The notes below the pieces were generated by a model. It had not been told where the DNA came from, ran no database searches, and was given only the letters and a program-made list of their open reading frames with translations. This document shows, one piece after another, positions 10,911-22,914 of a stretch of 64,000 bases of DNA (the first letter of the stretch is position 1; each line of letters opens with the position of its first letter). Source of the DNA: Adineta steineri (lineage: Eukaryota > Rotifera > Eurotatoria > Adinetida > Adinetidae); NCBI GenBank assembly GCA_905250115.1, contig CAJNOI010000127.1, positions 1 through 64,000 of the forward strand. Direction: 5' to 3'. Made by a program: the position numbers and the translations under genes.

Positions 10911-11698
10911 GTTGGACCGCCATACGATCCATTCTGCTTGTGTTGCTGTTGTTGTTGTTGGTGATTAGACCATCGTTGTTGTCGAGGTTGTCGTGGTTCT
11001 TCGTATGATCGTTGATTGTGAAAATTGGATACTTGTTGAGGTCGATCAGATGTGAAGCTTGTGATGTTGTTGTTGTTTGATGTTGGACCAGTTTCGACTT
11101 GTACTTGAAGAATACGTTGATTTGATTCTGCCTTGAGTACCACTGCTATAAATTGAGCAGGATTGACTGGATCACGATCAAGAACTTTTTCAAGTAGAGA
11201 AGGTCGTAATCCTTTTTTCAAATGATCAACACGTTCAGCATCTGACATTAATGGATTGTATTTATTGCATAATTTCAATACATGTGCATAATAATCGGCA
11301 GTTGGTTCATCAAGACCTTGTCGACGGTTGGATAGCTGTTGAAAATATTCAAAGGTGTTGGTGAATGATGGTGGTGATGGAAATCGTTGGGTAAGAGCCG
11401 TGTATAACTCTTTCCATTCAGTAAGTGTTGCTTTGTTATCCTGAAACCAGTTCAGGGCTTCTCCATCAAGGAATCCACTTAATAAATTTGTTAATTCATG
11501 TGTATCGTTGAATCCTTGTATTTGTAATACATTAGTAGCATGTGAAATCCATTGTTGTGCATTTTGTGTTGATTTCCCTGTAAATGGTTCAATTGTATTA
11601 ATTTGTGATTGAAATACCAGATCTTTATTCGGCATATCCAATGTATATGTGGTTTGTTGACCGTCTTCCTCTGCTTTGACTTTATTCGACTTTGTCAT
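10850..11698 (-). CDS. gag: Gag protein of the LTR retrotransposon
   Basis: 282-residue frame starting at ATG 11698. The middle section (residues about 40-200) resembles retrotransposon Gag capsid domains, including EALNWFQDN and ADYYAHVLKLCNKYNP. A Gln/Asn-rich stretch precedes a single CCHC zinc knuckle (CYTCGKKGHISPAC) near the C-terminus, which would bind the element's RNA. It lies directly upstream of and overlaps the pol frame. Confidence 0.9.
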   Translation of the reverse strand: MTKSNKVKAEEDGQQTTYTLDMPNKDLVFQSQINTIEPFTGKSTQNAQQWISHATNVLQIQGFNDTHELTNLLSGFLDGEALNWFQDNKATLTEWKELYTALTQRFPSPPSFTNTFEYFQQLSNRRQGLDEPTADYYAHVLKLCNKYNPLMSDAERVDHLKKGLRPSLLEKVLDRDPVNPAQFIAVVLKAESNQRILQVQVETGPTSNNNNITSFTSDRPQQVSNFHNQRSYEEPRQPRQQRWSNHQQQQQQHKQNGSYGGPTCYTCGKKGHISPACHLNWA

Positions 11699-11781
11699 TA
11701 TTTAATGATGGTAGTTGTCACCTTGATAAAATCTTATTCGTCGTGTTGTTGAACTGACAACGAATCGGCCAGTGCACCAAA

Positions 11782-12102
11782 TGTTAGAGATATGACCGAA
11801 GACGAAGAGATGAAGATGAGGTGGAAGACATGTCTTTTATTGAAAAGTCAGTGGCTATATATAGTCCACACGAGGATGATGAAATCATCCAGAGAACACA
11901 ATGAACAAGATGATGAAACGAGAAGAAGGAAAAATAGATAGAACATAAGATGATGAATCATCCAGGGAACATAGTGAACAAGATGATGAAATGTATGAGA
12001 TGTCACTAGAATATGACGTCACAGGATGATGCAATGACAAGTGTGAAGAAGAGGAAGAAATGAAGAAGGATCACGAGAGTGAACTATGATCACTCCGTGA
12101 CA
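11782..12102 (-). repeat. 5' LTR of the gypsy-type element
   Basis: 321 bp with TG...CA ends. It is followed by the target duplication CAGGC at 12103-12107 and, on the minus strand, is immediately followed by the primer-site-like TGGTGCACTGGCC. Confidence 0.93.
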
Positions 12103-12195
12103 CAGGCATAGATGTATAAGTGTGCATTAATAGATATTTAAATATATGTGCGCATGCAAATCATAGAACGAAAACAAATAAATAAATGTCTATTC

Positions 12196-12333
12196 TTGAG
12201 GGGTGTGGGTGTGGGTGTGGGTGTGGGTGTGGGTGTGGGTGTGGGTGTGGGTGTGGGTGAGGGTGTGGGTATAAGATGGGACTGTGGATATCTCTTTTCT
12301 TTATCCATCCATAACCGCATCCCACATCCTCAG
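12196..12333. repeat. Interstitial telomeric array with inverted C-rich arm
   Basis: About eleven GTGTGG/TGTGGG hexamers run from 12201 to 12270, with one GGGTGA variant. After about 50 bp the C-rich arm CCCACATCCTCAG ends at 12333 and mirrors the left start CTTGAGGGGTGTGGG. TGTGGG is the telomeric repeat reported for bdelloid rotifers. The array lies about 95 bp right of the LTR retrotransposon. Confidence 0.85.
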
Positions 12334-12702
12334 TAAATCAAAACTTAATTCTAGCATTATTTTATTTTAATTTAAATGGATTAATTAATGAAAAAGGAAA
12401 TCTCATAAATACAAAATAGTGTTTAATGAGATAATTTATATTTTTTATAATTATATTGATATTAATAAATGATTTTTGAAGAAAAAAGAGTTTTTGTTGT
12501 TTATTTTAGATAGTAAAAATATTCAAGTTTTAATAGAATAACAACTATGAGCATGAATAACAGAGTTAGTTTTAATGAAGTAATATATTAAATAAAAAAA
12601 AATAAGTTTATTTTCTTTTTGAATATTTTAGTCTGCAGTAGTTAACCCTAATACAACACGATCAAGAACACTGTATGTATATAGTAAGAATTAGAATAAA
12701 TT

Positions 12703-14364
12703 ATGAAAAGAATTTGTTATTCTAGATATGAACATTTTCGAAGGAGAAAACTAATCTGGATAATATTTTCCATTATTTGTATTGTTGCAATTATAGCTAT
12801 TCCAACAACTATTGTCATGATGAATAAAACGAAAGCAGAGAAAATGTTAACAACAGCAACAACATCAGAAATAATAGCAACATCAACATCAATAACAACA
12901 ACAGCGAAAACAGCAGAGAGAACAACAGCGGCGATAGCAACAGCAACAACAGCACAAATAACAACAGTAGCCGCAACACACACCACAACAGCAAAGGGAA
13001 CAACAACAACAACAACAAAGATAATAATAGCAACAACAACAACAAGCGGTATGATTTTATGAAAACTAGTTTGTTTCTTACCTGAGATAATTCATAAAAG
13101 AGAAATTAGTTTTAAGAGCAGTGTTTCTTTATTCAATCTTAAATATTTTATTCGAATAATGACTTAAAATAGTTTAATCTCTGATAATTGATAGTCATAC
13201 AACATATTTTTATAGGATAATATCAAAAGGTTCACACTAAAAGGTGAATGAGAATATTATATCGAATTCATAGCTCATCCATCTACACCCACATCTACAT
13301 TCGCGTAATTTATCTGTAGTGACATCGAAACATTATGTTCAATAAAACAAAATAGATTTTATTTTTAAGAAATAATTTTTAGATCAAAAGAAAACAAAAT
13401 TGAAATCTTTTTTTAATATTTTATAGAACAATCACTTCCTTCTGTTATTATTAATAACAATACAAAATGGAAACAGAATGCAGTTACTATTGCTGGAGGA
13501 CATGGACGAGGTAGTGAATTAAATCAATTAAATGCTCCTTATGGTATTTATGTTAATAATGATGATGATGATGATAGTGTTTATATTGCTGACACTGAGA
13601 ACCATCGTATTGTCAGATGGGAATTTGATGCAAACAATGGAGAAATTGTTGCAGGCGGAAAAGGACCTGGACCTGCAATAGATCAATTGAATTATCCAGT
13701 GGATGTAATTCTTGATGAAGAAAAGAAATATCTCATTATTTGTGATCATCGCAACATACGAGTGATGCAATGGTCTCTTCAAAATAGTCAGGATCAACAA
13801 ATATTGATACCTCGTATTGTTTGCTACGGTTTAGCAATGGATAATAATGGAGATCTTTATATTTCTGATTGGGGAAATCATCAAATTCTACGTTGGCAGC
13901 AGGGAGATACAATAGGTACAGTTATAGCAGGTGGAAATGGGAAAGGAAATCAACTTAATCAATTTAATGAACCTAACTATATCTTTGTCGATGAATATCA
14001 TTCAGTTTATGTAGCGGATTCTCTGAATAATCGTGTGATGAAATGGATGAAAAATGCAACCGAAGGCATTCTTAGTGCTCCATGGCTAATTGCTGACAAC
14101 AATCTTACGAGACTGTCTCAACCCAGAGGTGTGATGGTTGATCATATAGGTAATATATATGTGTCGAATGGGGAAAGTCATCAAATAACGCGTTGGTCGC
14201 CAGGTGAATTAGAAGGTACTTCTATCGTTGGTGAAAAACAGGGGGGAAGTGGTCTCACGCAGCTCACATATCCATATGATTTATCATTTGATAAACAGGG
14301 TAATCTTTATGTTGTCGATAGAGGCAACCATCGAATACAAAAATTTGTCATTGATCTTAACTAA
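12703..14364 (+). CDS. Membrane-anchored NHL-repeat beta-propeller protein
   Basis: Two exons, 12703-13048 and 13427-14364, join in phase (AGC G|AA CAA) to give 427 aa. Residues about 17-40 form one hydrophobic membrane anchor after a basic N-terminus, so a type II orientation is likely. Residues about 45-115 are a Thr-rich low-complexity stalk. The second exon encodes an NHL-type propeller with repeated LNxPxGIxVD, YIADxxNHRIxRW and GxxIAGGxGxG units covering about six blades. The propeller would be extracellular and bind protein or carbohydrate partners, but no ligand can be read from sequence. A polyadenylation-like AATAAA lies near 14394. Intron 1 holds a C-rich telomere-like arm (13276-13303). 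Confidence 0.85.
13276..13303. repeat. Telomere-like C-rich arm in the NHL gene intron
   Basis: A C-rich arm CATCTACACCCACATCTAC lies in the intron. A possible weak G-rich partner (AGGTGAATGAGAAT) lies about 35 bp upstream. Confidence 0.3.
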
Positions 14365-16775
14365 AACAAGTTTTTGTCGATAAAATGACTTTCAATAAAT
14401 AATTCTTTTGTGTCACTTGTAAAGTATTTTTCATTAATAATCAATAAAATTCATTAAAATTATGATTAATAATTTAGTTTATCATTCATATTTTGTAGAT
14501 ACCGCTGTTTCAGATTCTTTTTTTAAATGTCTATAACTTTTTTGTCAATAGACACAACACAATGTTTCAATAAAACTAGAATTTATATTCCTACATAGTG
14601 GAAATTAGTGAAACTATCGAGTTGAGAGTATATAATAATATGGATTTGGCCGTCAGATTTTTTTATTAACATCCACATTCTCAAGATCTCATTACAAGAG
14701 ATAACTTAAATATAGTAAGTGAATATGTCCACCGAGGTAGATATAATGAATCAATTAACAAAGATCTGATACACAAATTGAAAAAACCATATATAACTGA
14801 ATATGCAGGTAAAAATTAACTATTCATATAAGCAATAATTTGGTGGAAGTTCACACTCTTCATCCCAACACTTCTCTACGATGTGCTCGAGATTCATGAT
14901 GCAAAACTAAGTCAACACATTTTATATATCATGAACATAAGTTTTTCGATTGAATACAAAAATCTTGTATTTAATAAAGCTTGTGAAGCAATCCATCTTT
15001 ATATTTTAAAATATTTTTCCTAGTTTCTCTCTTTGATACACTATCAAATTTGTTTCAATCGAAATATAATCGATTATATCAATGTCACTCTACACAAAAA
15101 TGGAAAGTGTCTTGACTCTCATTGTCGTGAATTTTTTATTCATAAAACTTTGTCGAAAGCCAAAAATCTTAATATATTCTGAAAGCGCTTGATGAGTTCT
15201 ACATTTCTAACAAAGAAAATAATTTCAAAAAAATTGTAATGCATTTTAAGAAAAACTGATCTTCTTCTAACAGATGGCGACAACAGCTAAGTATTTGACA
15301 TTGTTGAAGAGATCTCTAGTAAACTAAACGATCTAGAAACTTGATTTTTTTCAGAAGTGAATAATCATCGCGGGACTAATTAGAAATAATTACTAAAATC
15401 GGTCGAGTAGAACTCGACTCGTATGTATTTTTCACTGCCGGACCCAGCGATACCATGGCCACGCTCATCGCTCATACATTTATATAAGTATGGCATTTCA
15501 TATTGTCAATATATAATAGCATATGTGCGAAAGGACAATGCATACATTATTATGTAAACTTTAGTTTATTAATCATAGGGTCTATTATCCCAAAATATGT
15601 ACAAATAGGTTCCATGACAACACAAAGAAAAAGCTGACTCATATTAAATGTGTCACTGGCAGTTTTTTTTCATCTGTAATTTAAAAGAATAACAAAAAAA
15701 AATAAAAAAGATGGTTGCTAATAAAAATGATATTGTGAAGAACATGACAAAACGATAATAAAAAAATCTTAAACATTAACAATCGACGGTCTTTCTTTCA
15801 TTTTTATCGCATTCCACCGATCCTCTTCTAATGACTTAAAAGTAGATGACGCAAATGAAGAGAAAAAAATGACACGAGGAAAAAGAAAGAAAGAAATATC
15901 ATTTATTTAGAATCAAACGAAGCGATTACCATTTCCATAGAAGGAAGGATGATTAAAACAGTGTATGTTATGAATGATGTTCAAGACAAATATCAACATC
16001 TTTGACTAAAACAATTTTTATAGGATGGACACTATTTTAGCTGAACTTTCTCTAGTTTTTCGAGTGAATTCATGAATTATAATTGAAGGAAACCTATTAA
16101 TGATCAAAAAATTATATGTTCTTATAGAAAACAATGTTATATTCACTCAATCAAAAATTAATGTTGATTTTCTATTATAATATATTTCATTACAGATGAT
16201 CAAGAGGCTACATTTAAATATGCAAGAGAAAAATATTATAAATAAGATTATATTTTCGACGTGATCGACAAAATGAATAAAAAACAGTAGAATTTATGTG
16301 CTTATCTCTGTTGTTGTCAACGCTTACATTAAATCTATTTAAAATGAACAGAGACAATTTTTTTTCATCGGACAAATGTGTTTATTTAGCGTATAGAAGA
16401 CGTCATTTGTTGATATCAGAACTTTTTCTTCTGTCTTTCCTGATATTTAGAAAATACTTTAAAAGGACATTTTAATTAAAAACAGAGTAATCTGAACATA
16501 GAACAACTATTTAGATTTTTTTTCTTTTGTTAATATCTTGATGGTGGCGAATTCAATCCTTTAAATGGTTAAAGGAATAACAATAACATAATGTAGTCAA
16601 AGATGTAATTTTTTTGGGAAAAAGAAACCTGTTGCAAAACGTATGGTGCTTTTTTTCTGAAATAAATAATTATTAAATTACAGAGAAAGAGTATTGTAGA
16701 AAATAAAAGAAAAAAACTAATAATAAGAGTTAGTCAAACATTCATAAAATATTTTAGAAACTAAAGAAATACAAC
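14365..16775. other. Intergenic, 2.4 kb, no gene seen
   Basis: AT-rich and without a supported gene. A short perfect hairpin, GTCGAGT-AGA-ACTCGAC, lies near 15400. No transposon ends were recognised. Confidence 0.5.
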
Positions 16776-17517
16776 ATGTTTTGGGTAATATTTATTTTAT
16801 CTTTATTTTCTGTTTGTAATTCTGTTCTTATTGGTAAAATCCAGAGTTATATAATAGTTGGTGATATGTATAAGAATTTATTCAATATAACAGAAAATCA
16901 ATGTATATGTGAAATGATAAAAGTAAATGATTCAATATCTGCTTTGAATTATTTTTCAACAAATCAAACGTGCCAATTATTTCGCTCAAATATTAGTACA
17001 ATTTTTATTGAATTATATTTAAATTCTACTTTTATATTTCTTAATCAATCATCAATAACAATATTAAATACTCTAGAATATCGTAAGGCTTCATTTCGCA
17101 CTACTACAAAAATATCATAACTATTTATAAACCCAAATTCCAATAATTTGAATGAATTTGATGTTTATACTTTTTAAATTCTAAAAAAATTTGCCTCTAT
17201 CGATGATTTTTTCTACTGAATGTAATTTGTAGTATTCACTAATCATTAGTATCTGTCCTCAGAATGAGATTATCCACTAAAAATGAACCGGGTTAGTGAA
17301 GCGAGAAGTGCTAGATTCTTAACGAAGCCTAATCTAATTTTCTTGTCTCATGTTAACCCCAATTTTTGAAACAGAACCGAGTACGTCATCATCAACCTCA
17401 CCATTATCAACCTCATCAACATCAACTTCAACAACTACAACAACTACAACAACAACAACATCAAAATCAACGTCGTCAACAACATCAACACCATCAACCT
17501 CAACATCATCATCAACC

Positions 17518-17563
<46 letters not shown>

Positions 17564-17581
17564 AATCAACATCAACGTCGT

Positions 17582-17612
<31 letters not shown>

Positions 17613-18948
17613 TGGTGAGTGTTGGATTAAATACCTAGTGCTTACGTCTGTTGTTGAAAAGAGAAATAGTTTCACGAGGGTGTAGGTGTCAGAGTATGGT
17701 TAATGTAATACCCACATCCTGGAGAGTCATAGCATGGAATAAAAAATTATTTCGGTTAGACTTAAGTATCAAAAATTATTCAAAAAAAAGGCTACACGAT
17801 TCTCTTCATCGCCTTAGCGCTAACCGAGGGCACGTTAGGTAAATCCTATACAATTCAACGATCGGTTTTTGTCAATACGCCATTCGAGATGCTAAAAAGA
17901 GTTTTTGTTTTTAATAGCCTGCAACTATTTTCTTAATCAAACGAATTATCCAGTTGGCTCAACTCCATACTCAGTAGCAGTCGTCGACGTGAATAGCGAC
18001 AATAAATCCGACATTATTGTTACAAATTCTGATTCGAACAATGTCGGTGTTCTACTCAACGCAGGCAATGGCGCGTTTAATGTTCAAACTACTTATGCAG
18101 TTAGTGCTAGCCCAGTATCAGTGTCAGCTGTCGATGTGAACAGCGACAATAAACCTGATATTGTTGTTACAAACTCTGGTTCGGGCACCGTCGGTGTTCT
18201 CCTCAATGCAGGCAGTGGCACTTTTAATACTCAAACTATTTATACAGTTGGTTCTAATCCACGGTCAATAGCAGTCGTCGACGTAAACAGCGACCATAAA
18301 TCCGATATTGTCGTTGCAAACTATGATGCGAACACTATTAGTGTTCTTCTAAATGCGGGCAGCGGCACTTTTAACACTCAAACTATTTATACAGTTGGCA
18401 CTAATCCGCGGTCAGTAGTAGCAGTCGACGTAAACAGCGACAATAAACCTGATATTGTTTTTGCAAACTCTGGTTTGAACAACGTCGGTGTTCTTCTCAA
18501 CGCAGGCAATGCCACATTTAATGCTCAAACTACTTATACAGTTGGTTCTAATCCACGGTCATTAGCAGTCGTCGACGTAAATAGCGACAATAAACCTGAT
18601 ATTATTGTTGCGAATTATGATGCGAGCACTGTTAGTGTTCTTCTCAATGCGGGCAGCGGCACTTTTAATACTCAAACTACTTATACAGTTGGCACTGATC
18701 CACACTCATTAGCAGCTGTCGACGTGAATAACGATAATAAACCTGATATTATTGTTACAAACTCTGGTTTGAACAACGTCGGTGTACTTCTTAACGCAGG
18801 CAATGGCACCTTTAATGCTCAAACTATTTACTCAGTTGGTATTAATCCATACTCAGTAGCAGTCGTCGATGTGAATAACGACAATAAACCTGATATTATT
18901 GTTGTAAACCAAGGTTCGAACAACGTCGGTGTTCTATTACATTGTTAA
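16776..18948 (+). CDS. Secreted FG-GAP/VCBS-repeat protein with mucin-like linker
   Basis: Three exons (16776-17082, 17375-17614, 17918-18948) all join in phase 1 to give 525 aa. A signal peptide (MFWVIFILSLFSVCNS) is followed by an N-terminal region with cysteines (QCICEM, QTCQLF) suggesting a small PAN/apple-like domain; this assignment is tentative. Exon 2 encodes an 80-residue Ser/Thr-rich linker, probably O-glycosylated. Exon 3 carries seven near-identical 49-residue FG-GAP/VCBS repeats with the core AVVDVNSDNKPDIIV and the calcium-loop pattern DVNxDxKxD, then ends NVGVLLHC. The 147-bp units are very similar at DNA level, so recent tandem expansion or homogenisation is likely. It is expected to be an extracellular or matrix propeller. 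Such repeats are common in bacteria, so a bacterial origin is possible but not shown here. Confidence 0.85.
17675..17723. repeat. Telomere-like palindrome in FG-GAP gene intron 2
   Basis: G arm CGAGGGTGTAGGTGTCAGAG and C arm ATACCCACATCCTGG are separated by about 12 bp, inside the intron 17615-17917. Confidence 0.5.
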
Positions 18949-19904
18949 GGCTTACTGATGATTAACATTTATTTATTCATTAGCATTTTACTAATCTACT
19001 GAAAATATTACGCTTGTAAAACATTATATGATCCAAACTGTTTTTAGCTTCACTTATTATTAAGAATTTAAACAAAACTTTGCAACTATGGATATTAATG
19101 ATAAATACATTTATATTCAAACATTGGACAGTAACTCGTTATTTAATAATAACATTTCTAGTTATGAAACTTTTCTAAATGCATAGAACTATATTTATTG
19201 CGATTACTCAAAGTTCAAAACATTAGTTTTGAACATATAAGACAATACAGAAAAGTTTCATAGGCTTCATTATTTTTCTCTGATCTGTTCTGAACAAGAT
19301 CATTATTTATGAAGAATCAATAAAATTCTCCCTTTGGAAATAAATAAACTACTGCTGATTCTTTAGGAGAAAGTATATTCGAAGATGTGAGTGGTGTTAT
19401 GAGAATAATGATAAACGAGGAAGTCACTCTTATACCCTTCTAAAAATTGTTCAATGAAAATTCAAGTATCTGTTGAAAAATAAATAATATCTTTTAGTCC
19501 AGTAGATTTCTATTAATATAAATATAAATTACGGGTGTGGGTGTGAGTGTCATACGATTAATCTCGATTCATTCACACTCTCAAAATTAAGTGACTAGTC
19601 TGAGGAGCTACGAGCGAAATAAGTAACCTTTAACACTACTAAGATCTACATAGTGTTCATCTATCACTTTCATATATCGTCAGAATGCATAATTTAGTCT
19701 TAATAAGAGAATTGTCGATATTATTAAGTTTAAAAGTGATTTTTATTTTTGATATAATCGAGAACTCTTAAAATAATTGATATGACAAAATACTATTTCG
19801 TGTTTCATGCTTTTGAGTCATAACTTAATTACTTATATCAGTTTTTCTTCTGTATAATAATTATACTTTCAAAGAAAAACATCATTTTTCATTTTAAATA
19901 TCAC
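18949..19904. other. Intergenic, no gene seen
   Basis: AT-rich. It contains one telomere-like palindrome (19532-19584) and no supported coding sequence. Confidence 0.5.
19532..19584. repeat. Telomere-like palindrome
   Basis: G arm CGGGTGTGGGTGTGAGTGTC and C arm GATTCATTCACACTCTCAA are separated by a short AT-rich loop. It lies between convergent genes. Confidence 0.5.
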
Positions 19905-20460
19905 AGTAACGTTTGATGATCTAATGCTTTTATAATTAATTCAAATGGATATAATTCTTCGACTGGTTCTGCAATATAACTAAATATTTTCAAAATAATT
20001 AATTATATAAAATTGAACTGGCCATGAACTATAAACTTTACTAAATGGATGACCAAGTGATATTGGATCAATTAATAATCGAACTTGATATTCTGTTGAT
20101 TTAATAAAATCTTTTGTAATATTAATTCAATCAGTATCACATTTTGATTGAACATAAAATATTCGACTACCTATTGACCATTTATCTGTTGCATGTGCTT
20201 CTCCAATATAAACTGGTATAGTATATCAACACAATCTTTGTATATATCCATTAATTGATTCAATCATAGTACAATACGTTGGAATGGTGGTCATGTATAT
20301 GAACCAGTTATGATTAATGATGAAACAAATTCATCATCATTTGAACATATTTGATGAGCACTTTGTAATATTTTATAATTTATTTTTAATAGACGAAAAT
20401 ATAATATTTACTTTAAACCATGTTAAATTCCATTTGTCCATGAACAAGAATCCTTTCTTA
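19905..20460 (-). pseudogene. Decayed protein-coding segment, unknown family
   Basis: On the minus strand one frame is coding-like over about 110 codons (YIGEAHATDKWSIG, QVRLLIDPISLGHPF, FSKVYSSWPVQFYI). It is interrupted by several stops and at least one frameshift. Three of the stops are TGA where tryptophan would fit the context, which looks like G-to-A decay of TGG codons. No family recognised. It is probably a host gene relic downstream of the nuclear receptor gene. Confidence 0.35.
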
Positions 20461-21191
20461 CACCTAAACAGACTCATTTAGATCAAAACAATACGTAAGT
20501 TTCGGTCTGTCGTGGTTCAAAACTTGCAGAAGGTGCGAGTGAGCCTATTTTATCAAGCTTTTACTCACGTAATGAATCAAATTCTAAAGAATAGATTCAT
20601 TTTGGAAGATGTAGATGTCGATGTTATATCATCTTACTCTTCGCCCATTGGTATTTAGTAATATTATGGTAAAATTTTTTCCTAATACAAAATTAAAACA
20701 TAGATTAATAAATTAATTTTATTAGTATATATTTGTAAACGATTAACTGGAATTCCAACTACAAGAATTATTGCTAGATATTTTATTATTCAACTTCTAC
20801 CAAAAATACCACAATATATAAATAGTTGCAGCTACAACACAAAACAAAATATTGGTTAATTAAGATATGGGGCGACATTGTCGTGGTCGTCGCCTATATC
20901 CTCATTCCTGCTGGATGTATGTTCACATTTCGAAGAAATGAACCTATGAAAACTTCTATTTGATCCACAGATATATAAATTCAAGAAAAAGTATTTTTAG
21001 ATAAGTTGAAGATTAAAAAAATCTGAATACTATTGAGAATGTAATCCTGTAAAAGTAGCTGAATATTTTAATATTGTTTAACTAATTTATTTTAGTCTCA
21101 TCTGCTATATGTATTGTTAAAATTCAAATGGAAATTAGACAATAAAATATTTAGCAATAATTTTTATTGTTAAAATTCCATAGATTTTTCA
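20461..21191. other. Intergenic, no gene seen
   Basis: AT-rich, with a possible continuation of the decayed segment to its left but no readable frame. The 3' end of the nuclear receptor gene lies at its right edge. Confidence 0.4.
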
Positions 21192-22914
21192 TTATTTAAA
21201 TTGAATTATAGTTTGCATTAATTGATTGAATGTATAACGATTTCTATCCCGTTGTATGGCTTGCTCAAATCTATACATTAATGTTTGAAAACGTATCGTT
21301 TGTGTAACTATAACTTGTAATGATCGAATTGCTTCTACTTCTCCAAATACATGATTTAAATAATGCCAAAGTAATGATATATAATAATTTTGATTTTCAT
21401 AAATTTTTTTTTGATTTTGATAATCAATAAATTGATCATTATAGCGTGGTACAGATAAACTCATACTAAATACAAGAACGATAAGTGATAATTTCAATAT
21501 GATTGGATGTTCGATAAAATAATCGAAATAATGACGTGTTCGTGACATTTCTTGATGAAATTCTGCATTTACCCATTTTGTCATTAATTTTCCAACTAAT
21601 AAATTTTCTTGAAAATTTCGTACTAATATATAATGTACATGCATAGCATCAAGTTGATTACGTTTTATTAATAGAATTTGATCTGATAAATCCAATTGTT
21701 TAAATTCCGGTATACGTTTATAAAAACAAATTAATGATTCGTATGCAAGACTTTCACCATTCAGATATTCTACTAGACATGCAGGTACTGTAGTTTTATT
21801 TATACGGAAACCATCGATATGATTAGTACTCGATTGAAAAGAAATTGTGATATTATTTAATAAAGCTCGATTATCCTCAGATAAATTTCGATTTAAGGTA
21901 AAAAAATTATTTAGGATATTAAACTAAAACATAAAGAAAAAGAGATTATTAATATATATGTTCATTAAATGGTATTTACTGTTGGAATAGAAAGTTGTTC
22001 TAATATTGCTGTTAAACGTTTTTTCCTTCGTATAACAATTGGATAATTACTAAGAGGTTGTTTATCATTAATCGATTTCTTTTTTTCTCTTGCTGAATCT
22101 TGTAGTCGTCTTAATTTACGTTCTTCTTCAGTACGAATCCAATCTTTACGCATTTTTATATCAAAACATTTCTTTAATCGACAATACGTACATTGACGTC
22201 GTGTTTGTTTAGTAATAAGACATGTACCGGTAAAACGACATTTTATATTAGCCTAAAAATTTTCTTATTACATTAAACAAATTTTACTGATTAATTTATT
22301 TACCATATCTTTCAAAGCATTACGACGAAAAAATGCTTTACATGATTCACAAGTGATTTGATCAAAATTATAGCCATGTGCCGGGGAACCACAAACACGA
22401 CAAATAAGATTTGGTAAATGATATTCTATAGCTAAATTATTTGTTGATAATTTTTCTATTTGACATTGATTTATCTAAATAAAAAAAAAATGAATTCATA
22501 TTTCTTCGATTGAAATACTCTCAAGATGTCGCCTAACAACTTTTAAGTATTAAAAAAAAATCTTTGATTAAATTTAAAAAAAGAAACTGCAGGAATAGTT
22601 GATAACTACTAACTCATTTTTGTAATTTCCGTTACAACTAATTTCTCTAATGACTAAAGAAAATGAATAGTATCATATACTACTCTTTGTAAGTTATTTT
22701 TGTATAATAATAATTTTACCATAGGTGATGATGTTTCTTCATTTTCCTCTGTTTTTATTGCATCATCATATGAAATTAAATCACTGTCATATTCGTCGTT
22801 AAAAATAACATCGAGAGATGACGAGAATAACTCATCAAAATTAAGGTATTCATCGGACGATATTATATTACAATATTGTATATTCGATATTAAAGTTGTT
22901 TCTGTTGTTGCCAT
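21192..22914 (-). CDS. Nuclear hormone receptor
   Basis: Four exons (22914-22720, 22474-22304, 22252-21980, 21923-21192) join in frame to give 456 aa. After an acidic N-terminal region the DNA-binding domain has two C4 zinc fingers: CRVCGSPAHGYNFDQITC then CESCKAFFRR with its P-box, and CRFTGTCLITKQTRRQCTYC with CRLKKCFDIKM. A basic hinge (RKLRRLQDSAREKK) follows. The last exon encodes an alpha-helical ligand-binding domain, including CFYKRIPEFKQLDLSDQILL, which matches the helix 3-5 signature of this fold. It is a ligand- or orphan-regulated nuclear transcription factor. The P-box CESCKAFFRR resembles NR1-type and invertebrate NHR receptors; the subtype is not assigned. Three short introns, two of them within the DNA-binding domain and hinge. 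Confidence 0.9.

Larger units (their letters stand above)
6765..12102 (-). mobile_element. Ty3/gypsy-type LTR retrotransposon, looks whole
   Basis: A 5338-bp element with two 321-bp LTRs that look identical by eye, each starting TG and ending CA. It is flanked by a 5-bp target duplication CAGGC (6760-6764 and 12103-12107). It is read on the minus strand: gag, then pol, in overlapping frames, an arrangement for which -1 frameshifting is well known in this family. Just inside the 5' LTR (11763-11781) the minus strand begins TGGTGCACTGGCC, a plausible tRNA primer site. A purine-rich tract precedes the 3' LTR at 7086-7100. No envelope-like frame is seen. Identical LTRs imply a very recent insertion, and I saw no obvious breaks. 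Confidence 0.93.

Noticed and set aside
11763-11781. A possible tRNA gene, because CGAATCGGCCAGTGCACCA resembles a tRNA 3' end.
   Set aside because: It is immediately inside the LTR and reads as a primer-binding site. No cloverleaf is present.
12138-12336. Open frames on both strands across the telomeric array (Pro-Thr or Gly-Val repeats).
   Set aside because: They are products of the six-base repeat, which has no stops in these frames. No start context or homology.
12717-13045. Minus-strand frames rich in Val, Leu and Ala opposite the NHL gene.
   Set aside because: They mirror the Thr-rich coding stretch of the real exon on the plus strand.
17334-17685. Gln/His-rich and Asp/Val-rich frames over the Ser/Thr linker exon.
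   Set aside because: Alternative frames of the same trinucleotide-rich exon. Only the Ser/Thr frame splices in phase with its neighbours.
20281-20345. Plus-strand coding-like stretch RWNGGHVYEPVMINDETNS.
   Set aside because: It is short, closed by stops on both sides and overlaps a longer decayed frame on the minus strand.
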